A stretch of 64,000 nt of DNA from Bacteroidales bacterium M7 (GTDB lineage Bacteria > Bacteroidota > Bacteroidia > Bacteroidales > Muribaculaceae), in contig LUJR01000009.1 of the NCBI GenBank assembly GCA_001689515.1, positions 262,565 through 326,564 of the forward strand, read 5' to 3'. The translations under genes were made by a program, and so were the position numbers. The notes under the pieces are model-generated. The model was not told the origin of the DNA. It worked only from the letters and a program-made list of their open reading frames with translations, and did not search any database. Shown here piece after piece: positions 58,980 to 64,000 of this stretch. Numbering within the stretch: position 1 is the first letter of the stretch; every line of letters begins with the position of its first letter.

Positions 58980-60296
58980 ATGAAACCCCTCCTACTCATA
59001 TTACTTATATTTGTGCTTTCCGGCGGCATCTACGGATGCACCGACCGCATAACCAAGAAAACCGCTGCACCAGCCCCCGCACCTATGGCTTCTTTTGAAA
59101 CCATAGGAGACCGCGTACCCTCCGATGACGAGGAGGGTGCGGTGCAAGAACCTGCATGGACCTACTATGAGAGGCTTTCGTACCTTTTAGGAGCCGACTC
59201 AACCTGTATAGGAATCAGCTCAGACATGGTTTGTCCCGACTGGTATTCTGGGTGCTTCGTCAATAACCGGGACCGTCTGACCATCAACGTAATCGGTGAC
59301 ACCACTAAGCTCCGCAAGATGCTTGCCAAAGAGTTAGGAGGCAACGAGTTTGACATAGGGGTGGGTTTATATAACAGGAGTCAGCAACAAGCGGTTGACT
59401 CGTTACTGACAAAAGCTATGGAAGAGAGTGATTCGCCTGTGGCTCGTCCACTCATGTGGGCATGGGAAGAGGATGGAACAATATATGTGACAGTACAAGG
59501 TGTTGATGATTCGGTTATTGACCGTTTCAAACGGGAGGTTTTTGATTCTCCGTTGTTGAGGTTTTCAAGAAGTGAGAAGGTCGGAATAAACGTAGAGCGT
59601 GAAGAGATAGAAGTTCACGAAAAGCCCGTTGAGAGTATGAGAGTTATAGATGACTTTAAGAATACTGACACTGATACTGTCTCTGACAACGGCGCATTTG
59701 AGTGTTACATTGAGGAGGCTCCAAATTTTCCGGGCGGTACTCAATCTCTATTGGATTACATTAAAGATGTCATGGTCTATCCTCGTGAGGCATACGATGA
59801 AAATATCCAAGGTCGAGTAGTATTACAACTGCTGTTTAATGAGCATGGAGACATTGATACCGTGAAAGTCGTTCGCAGCAAAGACCGATATCTTGATGCC
59901 GAAGCACTCAGAATTGCGAAGACGCTACCTCGTTTTAGTCCCGGACGTGATGGTCATGGCAACGTGCAGAAAATGTGGTACACTTTACCGATTAATTTCA
60001 AGATTGCTGATTATGACGCTCGCCATGCCAAGCGGTACTCACCGTTCATCTTTGACAATGGCCCCGATCCCATTAGCGATGGTATGATGCGAGTGGTTGA
60101 TAAGGATGGCAAAATCGGATATGCGGATTCATTAGGAAACACCGTCATAACGCCCCGCTTTGCTTGCGCATATCCGTTTAAAGATGGTCGCGCTAAAGTG
60201 GCAGATTGGGGTAGCACAATCTATGAGGGTGAACATTACCGATGGGTCAGCGATAGCTGGTATCACATAGACAAAGCCGGTCGTAAGGTGGATTGA
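58980..60296 (+). CDS. Lipoprotein with TonB C-terminal domain and WG-repeat-like tail
   Basis: A 438-residue protein. The lipobox SGGIYGC puts a lipidated Cys at residue 20. A Pro/Ala-rich linker and an unrecognised domain follow (about 45-230). A TonB_C-like domain is at about 240-340 (EAPNFPGGTQSLLDYIKDVM, GRVVLQLLFNEHGDIDTVKV, AKTLPRFSPG). At the end is a WG-repeat-like segment (GMMRVVDKDGKIGYADSLGN, ITPRFACAYPFKDGRAKV). With no N-terminal membrane helix it cannot work as a classical energy-transducing TonB. It is convergent with the XRE-type regulator gene, 13 bases apart. Confidence 0.75.
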   Translation: MKPLLLILLIFVLSGGIYGCTDRITKKTAAPAPAPMASFETIGDRVPSDDEEGAVQEPAWTYYERLSYLLGADSTCIGISSDMVCPDWYSGCFVNNRDRLTINVIGDTTKLRKMLAKELGGNEFDIGVGLYNRSQQQAVDSLLTKAMEESDSPVARPLMWAWEEDGTIYVTVQGVDDSVIDRFKREVFDSPLLRFSRSEKVGINVEREEIEVHEKPVESMRVIDDFKNTDTDTVSDNGAFECYIEEAPNFPGGTQSLLDYIKDVMVYPREAYDENIQGRVVLQLLFNEHGDIDTVKVVRSKDRYLDAEALRIAKTLPRFSPGRDGHGNVQKMWYTLPINFKIADYDARHAKRYSPFIFDNGPDPISDGMMRVVDKDGKIGYADSLGNTVITPRFACAYPFKDGRAKVADWGSTIYEGEHYRWVSDSWYHIDKAGRKVD

Positions 60297-60309
60297 GTCA
60301 TCTGACTGC

Positions 60310-60963
60310 TTACATCCCTGGGAAGCTGGCTTGCGAATCCGGGACAAACGACTGGTATGAATTATCACTGTAATATACAATAATGCTGACCACATGCTTG
60401 CCGTTGGGTGCCGTCGTGGAAGGTTGTGGCTGGGGTCGTGACATGTCTTCCTGATGGAAGGTGATGGTGCGGTCTGCGCCTTTTGCGTCTATATGGTCGG
60501 CAGTACGTGTATGCAGAGTTTCTAACGGTCCTGTCAGATCCGGGCGGCTGTCGGCTGTTGATGGGTTTTCGCTTAGCAGGCTTCCGTTGTCGTGCATCGG
60601 TTCGTTGTCAAGCATGAAGTCAAGCGGGAGTGACATGTCGCTATCCTCTGGAATTGGACTGTTGTTAAAGTCGCTGAGATTTTGATTTTCGCTGCCGTCT
60701 GATGTCTCGTGCGTGAAAACTGGATTTTCAGCAGTTTCGGATTTCCCTTCTACCATCTCACCTTCGCCAAACATCAGCCACATGATGGATAGCTGAGGAT
60801 ATGCGTCATGTATCTTCGCGATGATTTCATCACGGACGGTCTTGTTGCGCCCGTTGAGGAGTTGCGACAGAGTGGGGCGTGGAATACCGCAGTTGTCGGC
60901 AAACTGTGTGACAGGAATGCCGAGATAATCAAGAAATAACTTGAGACGACTTACTATATCCAT
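60310..60963 (-). CDS. XRE-type helix-turn-helix regulator
   Basis: 217 residues from ATG 60963 (MDIVSRLKLFLDYLGIPVTQ); the upstream frame contains the promoter and is rejected. The HTH (about residues 5-60) reads PVTQFADNCGIPRPTLSQLL, with the recognition helix in GIPRPTLSQLL, then LSIMWLMFGEGEM, a feature of Bacteroidales XRE proteins. The rest (about 75-217) is low-complexity, rich in Ser, Asp and Pro, ending with a possible short strand region (HVVSIIVYYSDNSYQSFVPD). It probably binds its own A/T-rich control region; target unknown. Confidence 0.78.
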   Translation of the reverse strand: MDIVSRLKLFLDYLGIPVTQFADNCGIPRPTLSQLLNGRNKTVRDEIIAKIHDAYPQLSIMWLMFGEGEMVEGKSETAENPVFTHETSDGSENQNLSDFNNSPIPEDSDMSLPLDFMLDNEPMHDNGSLLSENPSTADSRPDLTGPLETLHTRTADHIDAKGADRTITFHQEDMSRPQPQPSTTAPNGKHVVSIIVYYSDNSYQSFVPDSQASFPGM

Positions 60964-60997
60964 AAAAGTTACAATTACAAATTTAAATTGCGATGTG

Positions 60998-61029
60998 CAA
61001 ATGTAACCATAATGTTTCAAAAATACAAA
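60998..61029 (-). promoter_or_regulatory. Consensus promoter of the XRE-type regulator gene
   Basis: On the minus strand, TTTG (61026-61029), a 20-base spacer and TACATTTG (60998-61005): a perfect match to the Bacteroidota consensus. The ATG is 34 bases downstream of the -7 box. Repeated CAAATTT-like tracts overlap the promoter and might be operator sites. Confidence 0.85.
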
Positions 61030-61592
61030 TTTGATTTCAAACTGTAAAGATTTACGAATAATTTGGAAATGCAAACCCAAACAGCTCGCAGATAGGATTT
61101 GCAAACCGCTTCTTCAACCTAAAATATGGTCTATGCTGGATAATTCCATAAAGGCAGAATCATATTTCGGCTACATCTGATATAGGGTGACAGATGTTAT
61201 TAAAGTAATACATGAAGTATGGTATGTAAATAATTAAAATACAATATGTTAACTTGGGTTATATGCGCATGTCGCCCAAAGAGGGCTATTAGTGGTCGGA
61301 GATGGAACGATTTTATGAAACCAATACTTTAATATACTTAAGTAATGCGTTAATTATTAAGCGTATTAGTTTATTGTTAAATTTCTTAAAAGGTGTTCGG
61401 ATAGACCAAAATTTGTCCCTCTGGGTGGTATTAACAAACGCAATCGCAGAACAAACATCTGCAATCGGATTTGTAAAATGGCAGATGCAAGGCGATACAA
61501 AATGATACAAATGTGGATGTTTCAAAATGTAAACAGTAAATTCAATCGAACCATCATAGAGTACAGATGCAAACACAAGATATTGTAGTATG

Positions 61593-61629
61593 TGCATATG
61601 TAAACGTAAATACTTTGTTTACATATGCA
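61593..61629. repeat. Perfect 13-bp inverted repeat in non-coding DNA
   Basis: TGCATATGTAAAC, 11-base spacer, GTTTACATATGCA. There is no T-run after it, and the A/T-rich arms make a weak terminator. An operator or a small structured RNA are alternatives. Confidence 0.6.
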
Positions 61630-61801
61630 GAAAAGTTGTGTTGTGTAAAATTTATTGTGTTTTGATTTGTAAATCAAATTTGGATATTTATATCTGGATT
61701 TGTGTTGGGTACATATATGTTTTGTTCTCGGAACGCATGGTTAAGATGTGTAGAAACTTTGTTTTTTATTTAGCAGCAAACTATATTTCCAAATAAGTTG
61801 T

Positions 61802-61809
61802 TAAATTTG
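61802..61809 (+). promoter_or_regulatory. Probable -7 box for the gene at 61853 (TAAATTTG)
   Basis: TAAATTTG, a perfect -7 consensus, 43 bases before the ATG. No TTTG at the -33 position. Confidence 0.55.
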
Positions 61810-61852
61810 CGCATTATATAATTATATCATCACATATCACGCTACAACTACT

Positions 61853-62737
61853 ATGGCAGAAACCGACAATACGATGTCAGCCGCTGAGCTATTTGATCTC
61901 TCCTTGGAAATAGAAGGACTGTTATCATTGGCAGTCCGCCGGGAGGATATGGTTCCTTCGGAGGTATTCCAACTTCTCAGTGACAAAACAGCGAAGTTTG
62001 CCGACGGCATACAGGCTCTTGTTTCTCAGGCTGGAGGTACGGTATCTTCTGCAGTTTCGTCTCGCGCAGCGCAAGAACGTGAATTTGTTGCTTCATTGCC
62101 GAGTCTGCCGGGATTGTTTGATAGCGATGCTGCCCCTCAGATAGAGGAATGTGACAGTGTGAATGCTGGTGAAGGTTCTCCGTCAATGGTTGCCGAGGAT
62201 GAATCTGCATATGACGTGACTGATAACGTTAAGGCTGATGTGGCTGTGCCATCTGATGAATGCCAGATGGATTTGAACCCCGCAGAATCTGATACAGATA
62301 AGGATGAGGACAACCATGTTGATGTGGCATCTTCGGCGATAGACTCTGCTGCCTCTGCAAGTGATTCAGATGCGTCTGTAATGGCAGAGTCGAAGATTGA
62401 AACAGAAGTGCTGCCAAAGGAGTGTAGCGCGTCAGCATCGTTGTTTGATGATGCGCAGCCCTCTGGTGTCAAGGACGTAGTGACAGCTGCTTCCCGTCCG
62501 ATGCGTCATGAACCCGGTGAGCTCAGACGCATGTTTACAGTCAATGACAAGTTCCGTTTCCGTCGTGAACTGTTCGGCAACAGTGACACCGAGTTTACAG
62601 ACATCCTTAATCTTGTCGAGGCTATGCGCAATTATAATGAGGCAGAGGATTATTTCTACAATGATCTTGCCTGGGATGCAGAAGCCACGGAAGTGCAGGA
62701 GTTCATGGCTGTAGTCAATCGTTATTTCAACAAGTGA
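61853..62737 (+). CDS. Acidic protein of unknown function with conserved-looking ends, upstream of rsmI
   Basis: A 294-residue cytosolic protein in three parts. The N-terminus (1-100) is a helical segment (AAELFDLSLEIEGLLSLAVR). The middle (about 105-220) is of low complexity, rich in Asp, Ser, Ala and Glu, and probably disordered. The C-terminus (about 228-294) is well structured: FTVNDKFRFRRELFGNSDTE, then VEAMRNYNEAEDYFYNDL and FMAVVNRYFNK. I do not know a function. The next gene is rsmI, 8 bases away, so it may be linked to ribosome modification or simply share the promoter. Confidence 0.65.
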   Translation: MAETDNTMSAAELFDLSLEIEGLLSLAVRREDMVPSEVFQLLSDKTAKFADGIQALVSQAGGTVSSAVSSRAAQEREFVASLPSLPGLFDSDAAPQIEECDSVNAGEGSPSMVAEDESAYDVTDNVKADVAVPSDECQMDLNPAESDTDKDEDNHVDVASSAIDSAASASDSDASVMAESKIETEVLPKECSASASLFDDAQPSGVKDVVTAASRPMRHEPGELRRMFTVNDKFRFRRELFGNSDTEFTDILNLVEAMRNYNEAEDYFYNDLAWDAEATEVQEFMAVVNRYFNK

Positions 62738-62745
62738 TCCGACCT

Positions 62746-63489
62746 ATGTCTGGAAAACTTTATATAGTACCTACTCCCGTCGGCAATCTTGCCGACATGT
62801 CTCCGCGTGCTGTCGAAGTGCTTAAGGCTGCCGATGTAATCCTTGCTGAGGATACACGCACCAGCAAGGTGCTGATGGATCACTTTGACATAACCACGCC
62901 GCTTGTCTCCCACCATAAATATAATGAGCATGACACCACAGATGGCGTCATCAGGCGCATAGAGGGCGGCGAGACTGTGGCGCTTGTGTCGGATGCCGGC
63001 ACTCCTGGCATAAGCGACCCGGGATTTTTATTGAGCCGGGCTGCCCGTAGCAAAGGGGTGGAAGTGGTGACATTGCCGGGTCCCACAGCTTTTGTGCCTG
63101 CGTTGGTCAACTCCGGGTTGCCATGTGACCGATTCACATTTGAGGGTTTCTTGCCGCCGAAGAAAGGGCGCAGGACTCGTCTGGAAGAGATTGCAGCCGA
63201 ACCTCGGACTGTCATCGTGTATGAATCGCCTCTGAAGCTTCTCAAGACTCTCGCAGACCTTGCCGAGGTATGTGGCGCTGACAGGGCTATCTCCGTATCG
63301 CGTGAGATATCGAAGCTCCATGAGCAGACCGTGCGAGGTACCATAGGCGATGTCATTGAGCATTTCACCATGAACCAACCGCGCGGTGAGATGGTTATAA
63401 TAATCAAAGGTAATGATGCCGCCGACGCCAAACGTGTGCATCGTAACAAATACAAGGATATCGATACAGAAATCACAAATCAACATTAA
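62746..63489 (+). CDS. rsmI: 16S rRNA 2'-O-ribose C1402 methyltransferase
   Basis: 247 residues from ATG 62746 (MSGKLYIVPTPVGNLADMSP); a GTG at 62734 overlaps the upstream gene and is less likely. Tetrapyrrole-methylase fold: YIVPTPVGNL, AEDTRTSKVLMDHF, VSHHKYNEHD, ALVSDAGTPGISDPG, LPGPTAFVPALVNSGLP, FEGFLPPKKGRR and ISVSREISKLHEQTVRG. All RsmI motifs are present. It methylates C1402 in the decoding centre of 16S rRNA. Confidence 0.95.
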   Translation: MSGKLYIVPTPVGNLADMSPRAVEVLKAADVILAEDTRTSKVLMDHFDITTPLVSHHKYNEHDTTDGVIRRIEGGETVALVSDAGTPGISDPGFLLSRAARSKGVEVVTLPGPTAFVPALVNSGLPCDRFTFEGFLPPKKGRRTRLEEIAAEPRTVIVYESPLKLLKTLADLAEVCGADRAISVSREISKLHEQTVRGTIGDVIEHFTMNQPRGEMVIIIKGNDAADAKRVHRNKYKDIDTEITNQH

Positions 63490-63493
63490 ATTT

Positions 63494-64000
63494 ATGAGAA
63501 AGATATGTTATCTGTCGGCAGTAGCCGCTATCGTCATGAGCATGGCTTCATGTGAAAATGGTAAGCTCAAAGAGCGTAATGAACAGCTCGAGGGCGATGT
63601 GCAGGGTCTTGTGGCAACACAGGATACCCTCCTCGGTCTGGTCAACGAACTCACTGACGGTATGAATGAGATCAAGCGTCTCGAAAACATCATTTCCACT
63701 CCGGGTGCCATAGGTGAGTCTTCGTCAAAGAAAGAGCAGATCCGCAATGATATGATGGCTATACAGCAGGCATTGCAGGTGCGCCGCCAGCGTCTTGACG
63801 AGCTCGAGCAGCAGCTTCAGAACAACAAGGGACAAAACTCCAAGCTTCTCAAGACTATAAGCTCCCTCAAAGAGCAGATTGCCAATCAGGAGCGCGAGAT
63901 AGCTTCTATGCGTGACCAGCTTGCAGCTGCCAACATCCAGATTGCCGAACTCAACACTACGGTTGATTCACTCAACACTACTGTGGCTACCGAACAGCGT
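63494..64000 (+). CDS. Coiled-coil lipoprotein, 3' end missing
   Basis: The frame starts at ATG 63494, four bases after rsmI, and is still open at the end of the window (169 codons seen). A signal peptide with lipobox gives MRKICYLSAVAAIVMSMASC, with the lipidated Cys at residue 20. From about residue 25 the sequence is strongly helical with heptad patterning and many Gln, Leu, Glu and Asn residues (ALQVRRQRLDELEQQLQNNK, TISSLKEQIANQEREIAS). It is probably anchored to the inner or outer membrane and extends into the periplasm. No specific function can be assigned. Confidence 0.75.
   Translation, partial: MRKICYLSAVAAIVMSMASCENGKLKERNEQLEGDVQGLVATQDTLLGLVNELTDGMNEIKRLENIISTPGAIGESSSKKEQIRNDMMAIQQALQVRRQRLDELEQQLQNNKGQNSKLLKTISSLKEQIANQEREIASMRDQLAAANIQIAELNTTVDSLNTTVATEQR

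Larger units (their letters stand above)
61030..61852. other. A/T-rich gene-free stretch of about 820 bases
   Basis: No gene is supported; two short reading frames (61302-61505 and 61590-61796) have odd composition and no recognisable features. The stretch holds repeated TGCAAA/TGTAAA words and a perfect 13-bp inverted repeat, TGCATATGTAAAC at 61593-61605 and its complement at 61617-61629 with an 11-base loop. It lies between the divergent regulator and the gene at 61853. Confidence 0.6.

Noticed and set aside
60964..61104. 47-residue N-terminal extension of the XRE-type regulator
   Set aside because: The perfect TTTG-20-TACATTTG promoter lies inside it, so it must be untranscribed or leader DNA.
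61302..61796. Two small open frames (67 and 68 codons) in the A/T-rich gap
   Set aside because: Skewed composition, no upstream promoter box of their own, no recognisable features; chance frames are likely.
1..64000. tRNA, rRNA, CRISPR array, complete insertion sequence or prophage
   Set aside because: Reading both strands between genes I found no tRNA T-arm signatures, no regularly spaced direct repeats and no transposase, integrase or phage structural gene. A tRNAscan or Rfam run would settle small RNAs.

Overview
The window is chromosomal DNA from a member of the Bacteroidota, most likely order Bacteroidales. A gut lineage such as Muribaculaceae is my guess and is not proven. The sequence support is: promoters with the TAnnTTTG -7 box (several with TTTG about 20 bases upstream), few Shine-Dalgarno sites, an UpxY-type antiterminator heading a polysaccharide locus, a T9SS C-terminal sorting domain remnant, an OMP_b-brl_3-type outer-membrane barrel, a carboxyspermidine-type polyamine pathway, and a sodium-pumping decarboxylase operon of the propionate (succinate) pathway.

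Layout. 1-3842: end of a biotin-dependent sodium-translocating decarboxylase operon (alpha, lamin-tail/OadG fusion, biotin carrier, beta), closed by a terminator. 4179-13247: housekeeping genes (small unknown protein, tcdA, asnA, long-chain acyl-CoA ligase, prfB with its programmed +1 frameshift, pcrA/uvrD helicase, nspC). 13311-41852: one 28-kb, all-plus-strand surface polysaccharide locus. It starts with a Bacteroidales promoter, a leader of about 190 bases and an UpxY/NusG-like antiterminator. It then encodes a flippase, a probable Wzy polymerase, about 15 glycosyltransferases, three membrane O-acyltransferases, a UDP-glucuronate epimerase-like enzyme, a HAD-like protein, a nucleotidyltransferase/thymidylate-kinase-like fusion and an APH-like kinase. 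No initiating sugar-phosphate transferase and no Wza/Wzc export genes are present, so those steps must be encoded elsewhere. 41872-42840: Ca2+/Na+ exchanger. 42858-47772: minus-strand group (rsmE, nucleoside permease, DUF151 nuclease, mnmA, DUF5106-like thioredoxin-fold protein) read from a consensus promoter. 48397-56191: minus-strand malQ with CBM20 domains, class II ribonucleotide reductase and an outer-membrane receptor. 56264-56536: remnant of a T9SS cargo gene. 56670-60296: small protein, agmatine deiminase, GDP-fucose synthase, TonB_C lipoprotein. 60310-64000: XRE-type regulator with a consensus promoter, an AT-rich non-coding stretch, an acidic unknown protein, rsmI and a truncated coiled-coil lipoprotein.

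Two repeat systems stand out. A 20-base palindrome, GGACATGCC-GT-GGCATGTCC with asymmetric flanks, occurs in six full copies and one damaged copy, always between genes and often right after a stop codon. Where it is read through it adds a false N-terminus MPWHVR to the next gene. A second region, 39129-39566 inside the polysaccharide locus, is a largely mirror-symmetric nest of unrelated small palindromes whose arms match at up to 35 of 36 bases. Next to it are two kinase-like genes of unknown role in glycan synthesis (35414-36745 and 38013-39119). These are the best candidates for something not yet described.

I saw no rRNA or tRNA gene, CRISPR array, complete insertion sequence or prophage.
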